Of a DNA stretch of 34,350 nucleotides, positions 20,923-32,027 are shown one piece after another. Position 1 is the stretch's first letter; every line of letters starts with the position of its first letter. The position numbers were made by a program, and so were the translations under genes. The notes below the pieces were generated by a model. It did not search any database. It was not told the origin of the DNA and saw nothing but the letters and a program-made list of their open reading frames with translations. This stretch comes from Seminavis robusta (lineage: Eukaryota > Bacillariophyta > Bacillariophyceae > Naviculales > Naviculaceae): assembly GCA_903772945.1 (NCBI GenBank), contig CAICTM010001199.1:1-34350 (forward strand), in the 5' to 3' direction.

Positions 20923-21301
20923 ATTGACTCTCAGATACAAGCTAATGACGGACATGTACTGTGATGTTGTTGGCGACGATATTGAGGTTGAAATTGAGAA
21001 CAGTGCGGGAATTGATGCAAAGTGGGCAGAGTACAAGAAGAGTCTGAAGGAAGATGAAATCAAACAGCATGAGATTTGTGGTCCTCAAAACACTTGCAAG
21101 TTCAAGGTAGATCATACAAACACCAATGAAGTGAAGTCAAATGCGCGTGTGGCTCCCAAGGATGCAAAGGGAAACAAAATCAAGTTTATAGTTGGACGCC
21201 CGAGGTATGTACAGCTTGGGTTGGTTGTTTTAGTTGTTCTTCCATATTGTGTGACCAAGTCTTAACTGTACATCATTCTGTCTCCCTATGTACGCTACCA
21301 G

Positions 21302-21315
21302 AGTTGACTCCCCCT
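21302..21315 (+). other. 14-nt micro-exon
   Basis: The exon agttgactccccct lies between an intron ending ccag (21205-21301) and one starting gtaagt (21316-21408). Joining the three exons gives a frame reading RPRVDSPYRKTFKVKV. Skipping the exon would shift the frame by 14 nt. Both flanking introns have ordinary sizes of 97 and 93 nt. Confidence 0.7.
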
Positions 21316-23193
21316 GTAAGTATCCACTTTATTAGGAGCGAGTCTCTCAACATAACTTTGACTGCGCCCTTGTCTGACCTGGTTCTCTTCTTTCTTTCAC
21401 TGCTATAGACCGGAAGACATTCAAAGTCAAGGTGACCAAGCAGGGCGTACGCGTCTTGACCCACGTAGCTGAGCTGGTTATAACAGGTGACTACAAATTG
21501 GGAGAAGGAAAATCCTTTGCTCTCCCTACCTATGAGCCCATTCTGATTCTTCGGGATCCCCCGGTAGGGCTTTCACAGGCATCCTATGAGAATGTGCAGA
21601 CCAGTATGTTTACTGCCTGTGTGGCTCTCTAATCTTTGCTGTGTCCAGGAGCCTCACTCATCTTGGTTCATTCTTGTAAAAGCCATGAGGGTGAAGTCAG
21701 CAGAATTTGAGCGGCTGGAGGACCTTTCACACAACTCTCGACTACACATTGGAGCCGACATTGATGCAGAAAGTTGTGCTGGCTTTGGGATCGAATTTTG
21801 TCTTAAAACCTTTAGCATGTCGGGTGATGGCATTGGTGGTGGCTTTGACACTGACGATGTTACCTATCAGATGCACAGGGAAGATGTTTTTACTGCAGAG
21901 TATACAACCACCTGGAGGTAGGTTCAGATCAGAGAGATAGCTACAGTTACACTTTGTTTTGATTGCAGAAATACCTTGCTTACAGTGTGTTCCCATTTCT
22001 CTCACTTACCCTTCCAGCTACACGACAAGTGATGATCCAATGCTTGCTGGACGCAAATCTGATGTTTTCGTGGTGCCAAATTTGAATGTTCTATTCTCTG
22101 AGACTTTGAACTTTCAGTGGCATCCTGAAAGTTGCTCACCAATGTGACCACCACAACGAAATTCAATCTGGAAGACAAGAAGAACAAGCCTGCTGTTTCC
22201 TTCTTCAGTGTCTACTACTTGGAAACCCATGTGCTTCCGACACTGGAGACCAAGGCTCTGGAGTACCTTTACAGGTGGGGGAACGAAACAGGTGCACAGA
22301 ATAAGACAAAGCTGAAATCTCAATATGATACTTTGGATTATGCACTGAAGAGTTGGAGTAGTTCCTTGGTAGCATATGATGCCACCAACAACATGGCAGA
22401 GAACCAACTCATTCCAGCCCGTGAATGGTTTGACAAGTGGGCGGCAAAGAAGGATAAAATTTTTGATGTTGATCCTCCTCCAATGACTGGAAACTTCTTT
22501 GTTGACTTTGTCAACATGGCCGAATATAATCACCTGAATGCCATGAAGCCTGCCATTGAACCTGGAGCGCATTGGGCAAAATTGACTCCAGAAACACTAA
22601 CAGAAAGAGCCATCACAGTTCAGAATGCTCCGTATGTCAAGCCTGGGTCGCAAAGTGGCAAGAAGGACTTGAAGGAGACTAACAGGCTTCAGTTCAGTGG
22701 CGGTGGAGGCACAATGGAATTCACAATGGGCCATACCGGCATTACTGAGCTGAGCCAGCTGAACCCAGGGGAGGACAATGAAGAAAGCACTTTTGGAGGA
22801 ACCCTTAGTTTTGACATGTCTGGTGGTCCTGGAATTATGATCGGTGGCGGGTAAGTGCTGAGAACAATACTTTAGTCAAGAGTCCTTGCTGTGCTTTTGC
22901 GGCAGCTTTGTTCTCACACCTGCTCTCTTCTCTTATGCTTGCAGCTTTGAACTAACCCATGTGACCACAAGATCACAGGTTTTTACGGATACTGATGGGG
23001 AAGAAAGAGAGACTACAGTTTCATTTATTCTCGGTGATGAAGACAAGGACGATGACTTTGTTTTGGACATTTTCGTCGATCCCAAGTTTGGAACTTGTGA
23101 GTATTAAAACATCTGGCATGGAATGATGCTTCTCCTCCATCGGGTATGAAGCCTGTGACTTACACTGATGTCTCTTTTTTCTATGGACTGCAG

Positions 23194-23231
23194 TCATCTT
23201 CAGAACTGTTGCCGGAACAACCAGTGCTCCT
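23194..23231 (+). other. 38-nt exon
   Basis: A second very small exon between introns 23097-23193 and 23232-23330. It encodes FIFRTVAGTTSAP with the neighbouring base. The frame is kept on both sides. Confidence 0.7.
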
Positions 23232-25732
23232 GTAAGTTTCACCAGGAGTTTGAGTATATTCGTATAAGTGGCCAATCAGGTCAGCATGCTTTTGTCATTT
23301 GTTGATGTCTTGCTCCTTTGGCTTCTATAGTGGGAAGGTGCGCCCACAGCACGAGGGGAGGATATCGATCTCAGAGTTGTTCAGAGGCCGAACAAGCCTG
23401 TTCTACCTGACGAGCCTATGGTTTTCACACTCACCATCGCAAACAACGTGAATGACCGCACAAGTGCCTTTGTGGTATTCCTTGACCACACAACCAACCC
23501 GGATGGCCTAACGCACAAGTTGGGAGGTAAGTCGAGCTTGAACAGCTTTAGAAGCGGTTGGACGATCTTGTCTGGTCTACTAACGAATCGGAAAAATTCC
23601 TGTGCATCCCCAACAGGGAACGATCTGGCAGTTGCCCATGACTTTGGCCCGTTCAATGGTGTCCGCGTTGTAACAATGGAGATTTGGAGACCAAGTCGAG
23701 GATATCAGTTTACTCCCACACTTATTCAAATGCAGGGAGATTGGGATGGCATTGGGTCCGAAGCAAAGACCGTGTTGCTGCATAACGACCTTTGTCAGGG
23801 AAACCCGTGTATCAAGTTTGCAGAGCCATGTCCAGTGATGAGTGGGCTGGAGCCTTGGAGCGAGAAAAGAAGTTTGTCGTGAACATTGCTAATCAAAAGG
23901 ACCCTATTCCTCTCATCATACGCAACCCCAAGAAGGCGGATGGAGATCTGGCAAGTCTGGCGAAGGAGACAAGGCTTCAAGAAGTCATTCCTTATGTCAG
24001 AAAACTTGGCGAGGGCGAGTATGACTATGGACCCGCCTATTTGGATGTGTCAAAGCAACAGATAGCCAACTTTACGGCAATCCCTGAAGCTGCTGGGCAA
24101 GAGGATGACTATGGTTATGCAACGATCAACTGGAACTTCCAGAATATTCACATTCCTGACACAGATTCAGATGGCCGTTATGAGGTCGTTGTTGAAACAA
24201 GGCAAGTACCCACCATTGGCAAAGGTGCTGAATGGTGTAGTAGCCAGTTCTCTCATCAATTGGTATTTTTGCACCACAGATGCCAAGATTTCCCCAAGGC
24301 CCCTGACGACTTCAAGAAGACTACAACAGAGCCAGTGTTGATTGTTGTTGATCGAATAGCTCCCAAGGTGTACGGTATGCTGCCAGTTCGAGACGTTGTG
24401 GTCCCAGGAGAAGAAGTTTCGATCATCTTTACCGAGCCCATCGTCTGTGAATTACCTTTGAGATTTGACCTGATTGTTCAGGTGTCTGGCATCAAGGATG
24501 GCACTGGGACACAAGATGCAAAATACAGTATGTTTTGGACAGGTGTACTACGTGCTTCGGCAGATGAATGTCCTTGTTTCTCACTTCCGTATTCGTATCG
24601 TTGTTGCATCCTTCAATTTCAAGCCAAATTCTCTGACGATTTGAATATTGACTGCAAGGAACGGAAGCTTGGTTTCCTGTTCGATGAGCTTATGGGCTAT
24701 GATGTGCTAATGGGCCGTGAAATGACAGTATCTTTAACAGGTGTCCAAGACCTGCAAGGAAATTTCAATACACAAGCCATTGAGTTCAAGAAGACATTTG
24801 CAAATCTGGATGTGAACAAGACAGGCTCGGCATTTGACATGATGCTGGGAAGTGGACCATGCAACAGCACGACCACCAACAAGGATGATGTTAAGGTCAG
24901 AATCACACAGCTGTTGAACCTAGCTGACGCAACGCGCCTGGAGATCTTGAGTGCATGGTGTGAGTCATCAAATCAGACTGTGGCTCGGGTCAAGATGGCT
25001 CCAGAAACTCCTAGCTTTGGCCGTCAGCTGGCAGAAAGGACTGATTCAGAGTTGGTCAGTAATGACCACACTCCACTGGGGGCATTCTATGCCTTGGCAC
25101 AGTTGTCCAGAGAAGCCAATCTAGCATTGGATGGTCGAAGGTTGACAAGTTTCAATGATTCAGTGCCTGAACTATTGGTCGACTTCAGTGGCAATATTAT
25201 TGACTACACGTTCAGTGTGCGCAATCTGGAATTGATCCTACATGAATCCGATGTACAGCGCTACTCATTGGATGCCCCCCCTTCGATTGAGGAGCAGCTG
25301 ATTGTGGCTGTAAGTGAAGGCATTGATGACCACAGTCTGAAACAACGGGAGCAGCTTTTACAGCAACGGGAGCACATGATCAGACTTGAGAATGGAATGA
25401 AGGAGCAGCTGGCAGCGACATCAGCACAGGTGGCAGCGACCGCAGCACAGATGGAGATGCAAATGGCAGCACAAACAGACAAACTCCACCACAAGCTGGA
25501 TGAAATTTTGGACCGCGCTTCTGACCATGACCAGGGAGGCGGCGAGAGATTGCCCTATCGTGAACGTAGGAATGGCAACCACAAGGCCACCACCTCAAGC
25601 CAAGATGATCAGCAAGATGCATCCGATCTGGTTGCCCAAATCAGACTCTTGCAACTTCTGTTTGGCTGCTCTGTAGTGGCCATCGTCGTGCTGCAGTACA
25701 AGAAGAACCAGCTCATAGCAGATCGTCAGTGA

Positions 25733-27357
25733 AACAGATTTTAAACTCGATATTAGATAATTATGTTTGTATTTGTTTCCAATGCCACCATGGAGCAGCA
25801 CACAGGCTTGTCACTTCCATCCCTGTTCCCGTCACCCCTTTGTTTTAGAACACAACCGACTGTCAGAGCCACGCGAGAAGTCGCGAATTACATGTCAATC
25901 CAGGGGATCACATTTGTGAGTACATGGCAATGTATGAGAGCAAACTGTCTGATTAATGTCATAGCACTATAAGACAGTCATTTATTTCCATCTGATTGAT
26001 TGGATGAAACCTCCGACTGGTTGGTTGGAAACACTCGCATGTATAGATCAAGAGACACTGCTCGACTCCCCATTGGTTGGACTGCCGCCCAAAACTTTAA
26101 GCTAGGCTCAAGGCGGATCACTCGCTTCGATAAAGGAAATTTGCCTTCCAAATGGGACGACGAACTGAAGGCCACTCTTTTCTTTACAACGTGGGGATCA
26201 GTGGGCTCCCATATCTGATCGCCTGAATCAGTGGGTCAACGTTGGAAGCGGTTGCAAATTTCTGCCTTGCTACAAGCATGGCGGTGCTGCTCCAGAGATC
26301 ACAAGCCAATGTCACCAGCATAAATGGGGAATTTTTGTTGTATGTCGTCTCAATTGGTACAAGTTTGGAAGCAACACTATCAGGGATGTTGGCGCCGCTG
26401 AAAATGGTACCATCTGGGCGGTTAGTTCGATCCATCCATCATGCCTTTATAATGCATGCCTATATACATGGCTCTCGGTCCTTTTTCAGTGCATCACCCA
26501 CCCCTCACTCTCTCATGTCTAACTCTCCCTGTCTCACTGTCCCTCCATCCCTCTCTCTCGAACTCTCTCTGTCAACTCTCTCAAACGATTGAATGATCAA
26601 ACGGGAGACAATAATAACAAGTGTAGCAGGGATATTGGCAATGGCAGCACCAGTATTATGCTATTGGGGTAGACAGATTTTCTTCACAAATACAGTGATA
26701 TTTTAGTTGGCTTTGTGTCGAGCAGCAGCACGCCTGGGGAACCCCCCGTCCCAGTTTCCACGCTCCATAGTGCGGAAAATCTAACCCTCATGGGTTCTCC
26801 CAACTATAACCCTAATCATGGTTGCTGAGAGGACCATCTCACAATTTGCAAAATTAATTCCCAGGCTCCTCGCCTACAACTCAAGTACATCTCTACATCT
26901 CTACATCTCACAGGTCATCAACTACGTTCCGGAATTGGATACCCCACATGATGATGCACCGCATCAGCTCCTCAATGCCTCTCGATTACCCTTAAGGCAA
27001 CGGCGCCTGTCCAAGACCACATTTGGCAAGATCGATAGCGGCAACCATGAATCACTAAAGCCAGTGACCTAGCCATTGAACTGCCGACGTGGGATCTACG
27101 CGAAATGGTTCGGTGGCAGGATACTTTACTCGTGTCGAGTTTTCCGTTTCTTTTGGTTTCGTTGAGAACGTGTTCTTGTCAGCGTTCTCTGCGTGTTGAT
27201 ACTTCCATCGTGTTGACTCATGAGGCATGACTCAATCTATTCGATGAGATTTCGGAAGGTCTTTCCTCGTGGAATATCCTCTCTAGATCTGTTCCTCAGA
27301 TCTCAGCTGCCACTGGAAATGAAAAACTCTGCCAAACAATGAATTTGCTCTGTAGTT
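25733..27357. other. region without recognised gene
   Basis: Short plus-strand frames at 26000-26218, 26242-26592 and 26818-27072 have no recognisable domain. The first (with TARLPIGWTAAQNFKLG) could be a fragment of a gene, but no splice partners were convincing. A CT-rich stretch lies at about 26505-26583. This probably includes the 3' flanks of both neighbours, which converge here. Confidence 0.4.
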
Positions 27358-27816
27358 TCACTCTACAGAAGGGGCAGAGTGAACTCCCAGAGTTTTGGCT
27401 AAGTAATGACCTCGAATCCTCCTGGCTAGCTGGATATCTTTTGGCATGATGGTGATTCTCTTGGCATGGATAGCACAAAGGTTGGAACATTGGAACATGT
27501 TCACAAGATGGGCTTCTGACGCTTGCTGGAGAGCTTCCATTGCAGACCCTTGGAACCTGATGTCTTTTCTAATATCAGAAGCTATCTCTCGAACAAGACG
27601 CTGAAAGGGCAGTCTCCTGATTAGGAGATCTGTTGACTTCTGGTACCTTCGAATTTCTCTGAGAGCCACAGTTCCTGGGCGATAGCGCTGTCGCCTTTTG
27701 ATACACACCTTCAATGGAGGAGGGACCTTCCTGGCGGCCCACCTTGCTAGCGCCTTCCGGAATCTGGGATGTTGCCCGTCGACTACTCTGCTTGCAATTG
27801 GTTTAGTCCTTACCAT
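27358..27816 (-). CDS. divergent histone H3 variant
   Basis: An intronless gene of 152 residues. The core is clearly H3: [74 protein letters not shown] and RRIRG. The ATG at 27814-27816 is chosen because it gives VRTK, matching the ARTK start of H3; another Met lies five codons upstream. The tail is very different: Lys4 is kept, Lys9 and Ser10 are replaced by Arg and Val, the Lys14/Lys18/Lys23 context is lost, the ARK motif near Lys27 survives as AARKV, and the tail is about three residues longer before RYRPGT. After RRIRG there is a C-terminal extension of about 14 residues. Loop 1 has the normal H3 length, which argues against a centromeric H3, though that is not excluded. Confidence 0.85.
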   Translation of the reverse strand: MVRTKPIASRVVDGQHPRFRKALARWAARKVPPPLKVCIKRRQRYRPGTVALREIRRYQKSTDLLIRRLPFQRLVREIASDIRKDIRFQGSAMEALQQASEAHLVNMFQCSNLCAIHAKRITIMPKDIQLARRIRGHYLAKTLGVHSAPSVE

Positions 27817-28091
27817 ACTGGAGGAAATCAATTTTATGTCTCATTATTTTTTGACTGTGGATGTAGTCGTTAAACTGCATGCAAACTGTCTTTCTCTCTA
27901 CATACTTCCTGCTGGTATGATATCAATATAGTCGTTGCAGTACTGGGGCTGGGGGCTGGTTGGGGTCATTCTTTTTCTATACGTTTGGGTTCGTTGGCAT
28001 GAAACTCAAGCAATCTCGTTGGCATGAACTATTTTTTGAAAAAGTGGATGGGGGGGGGAGATTTTGAAAATGTGTCAGTCTCACAAAAATC
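27817..28091. other. intergenic region between two divergently read frames
   Basis: This would hold the H3-variant promoter on the minus strand. The 13-mer tcgttggcatgaa occurs twice (27989-28001 and 28014-28026), and a run of nine G lies near 28050. No TATA or CCAAT box was clear. Confidence 0.35.
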
Positions 28092-28772
28092 TTGTTTGGA
28101 CAAACGAAAACGAAAAACAAAGGAATAATATGTTACTTCCTGGTTCTTGGTTGGATAGCGAGTGTGCAGATGCAGAAGCGTATGCCAATGCTCTGTCACC
28201 TCAAACCATGCCTTGTCACTGCTTGGGACCAGGAGATTCGTGATAGCTGCCACAAGCATTTGATAGCTGACAAGAGAACTATCAATTTCACAAAGAAGCC
28301 TGTGGCAAAGATGCTTCAGAAGGAACACTGCAGGCTTTTCATGAAAAGGTACCGCATCAATGATCCCATCCCATTTTGCATTGTTTCAACCTCGGAACTG
28401 AAAGTAGATGTGTATGGAAAGAGGATGCTTGACGATGAAGCTAACATGGAATCAAGTGATGAAGATGAAACGGTTGGTGGGGACTTGGAGGAGTTGAAAG
28501 TCGACTTGTATGGTAATAAGAAACTGTTCTGCAAAGATGACAGCAGCGACCATAGTAGCGACGATGAGTCAGAATCAGATGAGAGAGGAGGGAGAATGCA
28601 GAGAGAGGACCAAGTAAATGAAATTGTCTTGGATTCCTTGGATGAGGAGGGCGACAAAGAGCTGTACCGTCCTGTATTCCCGAAACAATCTGAGACGGTA
28701 ATGGTGGTCAGAAAACAAACTGCTCCTCCTGCCACAAAAGCAAACAGGGTACTCTATTGGAAGTGTCAATAA
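28092..28772 (+). CDS. acidic hypothetical protein, possibly a gene remnant
   Basis: A 226-codon frame with no recognised family. The first third reads poorly as protein and may be noncoding. From about 28270 it looks coding: KKPVAKMLQKEHCRLFMKRY, then two imperfect repeats SELKVDVYGKRML and EELKVDLYGNKKL, each followed by an acidic Ser/Asp/Glu stretch (SSDEDET; DDSSDHSSDDESESDE). After two adjacent stops (28770-28775) the same frame continues to about 28887 with another acidic segment (SCSSDDDEMEFTMKLREG), which suggests an older, longer reading frame cut by nonsense mutations. Acidic tails of this kind occur in nuclear proteins and in transposon proteins, but no function can be assigned. 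Confidence 0.35.
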   Translation: MFGQTKTKNKGIICYFLVLGWIASVQMQKRMPMLCHLKPCLVTAWDQEIRDSCHKHLIADKRTINFTKKPVAKMLQKEHCRLFMKRYRINDPIPFCIVSTSELKVDVYGKRMLDDEANMESSDEDETVGGDLEELKVDLYGNKKLFCKDDSSDHSSDDESESDERGGRMQREDQVNEIVLDSLDEEGDKELYRPVFPKQSETVMVVRKQTAPPATKANRVLYWKCQ

Positions 28773-28973
28773 TAACTGGAGGCTAAGGAAGGCAACAATA
28801 AAGCAGAAAGTCTGTCATCCTGCTCATCCGATGACGATGAAATGGAGTTCACCATGAAGTTACGTGAAGGGAGACCTAACAATGAGTAGAAGAGTTTCAT
28901 AGTATATAGTAGACAAAAACCATGTTAGTTCTCTTTTCTTTTTTCTTTTGGTTTGGAGCTAGAGCTGCACGAG

Positions 28974-29132
<159 letters not shown>

Positions 29133-29177
29133 CGTTACATCTCTCGTCTTAGCTCTCTCATTGGTTTTGGAGTCTCA

Positions 29178-29900
29178 TCAGGGGAGGCACTTACAGATAT
29201 TCTGGAAGTCTGGTGTGTAAAACTGTCGCAGTGGCATCTCCATTGTTATGGTACCCAGGTCCACAGTCTTTGCTTCAAACCTTTTCTCTGTGGGCTCCTT
29301 CTCATCACCAAGACCATTTTTGCTTGCGTCAGTCTCCTCTGCATCAACCCTTTTCTTGGGGGGCTTCTTCTTATCATCAAGACCATCGTGGCTCCCGTCA
29401 GTCATCGAAATTGGAATCCTCGGACTCCTTCTTTCCCTCCTCCTCTACCTTATCCTCATTGTATTTTTCTTCCTCGTCATCAGCCCCTTCTTCCTTTTCT
29501 TGCAGTTTGGTGTAATCATGGGGGTGGATGAGCCGGAGGTATCGTTCAATGTTCTGGTGGAGGTCCTTATCCTGTGAATTGAAGAAGGAATCATAGTGGA
29601 AGTGGGGGTAGATACGTGCCATACCGCTTTGCAAAAGACCAGACTCCCCGAGCATCTCACTGGGATCAAAAGAGTCAGTGTCTTTTGGTACCAGTATGAT
29701 CATCACTCAGAGGTGTCGGTTCCCCTCAACATGGGTGATGTATCCAGCCTCACGCGAGAGTGACATGAGACCGACAACTGCATTGCCGTATTTGGTGTAA
29801 GTTAGCTGACCATCCAAATCTTGAGCATTTTTGTGGTGCCTCCCAAATATCCCGTTTTGGTCCAGAGGGAGCGCGTAGGAATCCGGTACTGGCCTACGCG
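29178..29900 (-). pseudogene. unrecognised gene remnant with acidic, repeated C-terminus
   Basis: On the minus strand a readable sequence starts near 29890 (PDSYALPLDQNGIFG, QDLDGQLTYTKYGNAVVG, SREAGYITHVEGNRHL). It meets a TGA at about 29709 and continues in the same frame as MIILVPKDTDSFDPSEML and ARIYPHFHYDSFFNSQDKD to an acidic end that stops at 29398. A second frame overlapping by a few bases (29178-29405) continues the acidic and lysine-rich character with two related units, GLDDKKKPPKKRVDAEETD and GLGDEKEPTEKRFEAKTVD. It may be one gene broken by a stop and a frame change. No family was recognised. Confidence 0.35.
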
Positions 29901-30308
29901 CGGCTCATCTTTTGATCTTCGATTTTTCCTTCGAACAAACTCACAATGACGGATTGATCTCATTCCGACGCCGTGACAATGGATTCTTCTTCTGACAGCG
30001 ACGATGAAGAGTCTGTCGCTGCTACTACTACAAGAGGCAATGGCCCACCAGCGGTTGTGGGTGGACATCGATCCCCTTGGTCTCATGTATCAAGTCTAAG
30101 TAACTCGACAAGGAGTGGACAAAATCGTGGAGGCGTCAACGGTCAAGGAGCACTTGATGCATTAGCCACCGCAGCAACAAGGACACCATTGCGAGATGTC
30201 AGCAACAGCAACAGGAGTAGAAGATCGCGACAGTTGACAACACCAACAACAACACCACGAACAATGCCATCCTCAACTTCGGAAGAATCTGCAGCTGAAA
30301 TCCTCTCG

Positions 30309-30376
30309 GCAGAAGAATATGAAGCACAGTTTGACAAGGACTGCAGAAGAATATGAAGCACAGTTTGACAAGGACT
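30309..30376 (+). repeat. 34-bp tandem duplication (frameshifting)
   Basis: The unit starting gcagaagaatatgaagcaca occurs at 30309-30342 and again at 30343-30376 without a difference. Because 34 is not a multiple of three, it moves the transposase frame by one, and the two frames join properly if one unit is removed. Confidence 0.9.
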
Positions 30377-32027
30377 GCGGCGAGAAGAGCCCCAACACCG
30401 ATTCTGATGACGAAGGAGACATTGCAAATGAACTGATGGTTGATCTGGAAGCTGAAGAACAAAGGAATCCGGATTTCCTGGAAGAAGAGCTTGCGGCAAT
30501 TGCCTCCTCCATTGAACCAATGAAAATGGATTTACTTGGCAAGAAAGACACTTCGCTCGCTGGTGCACCTGCCACTTGGAAAGCACCTGGGCCTCCTATG
30601 ACGTGGAAACCTGCAGAGAAGCAAGCTAACCAAGAGCCTGATTTTGAAAACGTTGACAATCCGGGGAAATGGAGTGAATTTACATTTCGTCCAAAGTACA
30701 GCACTACTGGTAGAGGCAATTCCAAGAAGAAATATCTGTACCATGCCATGCCAACAGGCGCTACACCAGTTCCTGCCAACCACCAGTTCAAGCGAGTCTG
30801 TGATGGATGGGACTTCTTTTACGATGGTTGGAAACTGCCAGAAAATGATACACCCTAGTACCGCTCCGGTGCCACAAAAGAGAACATGTTTCCAGACAGC
30901 CGGAAAGGACAACTAGATGGTGAGACACTCTCAAGACTTGGAACCAGCTACTTCCACACCTTCCGTCCTGTGTCAATCACAGAGTTTGTTCGATGTGATG
31001 GCACTGTTGTTCAAGACGGAGTTCTTGGTGGGAGTGATGGTGCCATCCTTCGCCGCTTTGACCAAAGAGATGGAAATGCGCAATACTGTCCCCTCATCAA
31101 CGCCGCCATGGGGAAAACAAGATGGTTGTTGATCAAGCGGATTTTCAAGCTGTGCAATAACCTGCGTGCCGCCAAAAGAACTGAACGTGCCTATGATCCG
31201 TGCTACAAATATGACATGATTTACAACTGCATTTGTCACAACATGAATGCCATCACCAAGAAAGCAGGACTTGATCTTTGTGGAGATGTGACGTCATGGC
31301 CTCATCAAGGATATGGCGAAGCAGGCACTAGAGTGGTTGGTCAAGTACTGGGGAAGCCTGGAATTTCACGTGGAGGGCAGACTGTGCTTGTTGTTGATGT
31401 GGATCGCATCAGACCCAGGGCTTATGTACACCGGCACAAGATCCATGAGTTTCCCTTCACGCAGAAGGGTCTAAGTGAAGTTCGAATGATTTATGAAAAG
31501 CTCAAGCCTTTCATTCAAGCCGATGATGACAGCAGCGTGGAAGAAGAAGAACAACAACAGCGAAAACCGATTCTCTTCACATCCAAGCCGCACTTCACTT
31601 GGGACAACTTCTTCTCTGGCGATTCCATTATGAAGTGTGCCGCGGAGGAAGGCTTTGGATTGACAATGACTTGCAGACGCGATCAATTACCAAGAGGAGT
31701 AGACTCAAAGTACTGGTGCAAGGAAAAGACCGATGGTGGTCCAAGGCCTCGAGCGGCAAGATATGAAAAGCCCATCTTTGCCATTAAGCCCCACGCTGAC
31801 TCACTCTTGCAGCTCACCTCTTTTCAGTCCACCAGTTCATGCAATCTTGCCTCTGTCAACGCCATTAACTCCTTGGATCTCTACGTTACGCAGAAGGAAC
31901 GAGGCAGAGAACAGAACAAACACCGCTGGTTCATTGAAATGAATGAGTCAAGACAACTCTATTTGAAGACCTATGGCGGCGTCGACAAGTTAGATCACCT
32001 GATCCAGAATTGCAACATGGGCTACTG

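Larger units (their letters stand above)
20924..25732 (+). pseudogene. 11-exon gene for a large coiled-coil, membrane-anchored protein of unknown function; 5' end missing
   Basis: Exons inferred from splice sites and frame: to 21204, 21302-21315, 21409-21603, 21683-21917, 22018-22850, 22945-23096, 23194-23231, 23331-23526, 23617-24201, 24280-24527 and 24624-25732. Introns are 78-100 nt; the one at 24202-24279 is GC-AG, the rest GT-AG. The protein has repeated beta-rich-looking segments, the block LPTYEPILILRDPPVG with SQASYENVQ, PGEEVSIIFTEPI, an Ala/Gln coiled coil with QREQLL units and a short hydrophobic stretch LLFGCSVVAIVVLQY 10 residues before the end. It suggests a surface or endomembrane protein; the family is unnamed to me though related diatom proteins seem to exist. 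Two apparent one-base losses (about 22125-22131 and 23833-23838) break the frame. The 5' end is cut off at the inverted duplication, so it may be a pseudogene. Confidence 0.65.

Noticed and set aside
20924..21063. N-terminal 45 residues of the minus-strand frame ending at 20401
   Set aside because: This part is antisense to the first exon of the plus-strand gene and has no counterpart in the homologous C-terminus. It is a chance extension beyond the duplication breakpoint.
21604..21648. 45-nt intron ending gtgtccag
   Set aside because: It is too short compared with the other introns (78-100 nt) and leads to an early stop. The acceptor at 21682 gives a 79-nt intron and the expected NVQTTM joint.
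27358..27816. Centromeric histone (CenH3)
   Set aside because: Loop 1 is not lengthened and the histone fold is close to canonical H3, so it is called an H3 variant. CenH3 cannot be fully excluded without a phylogeny.
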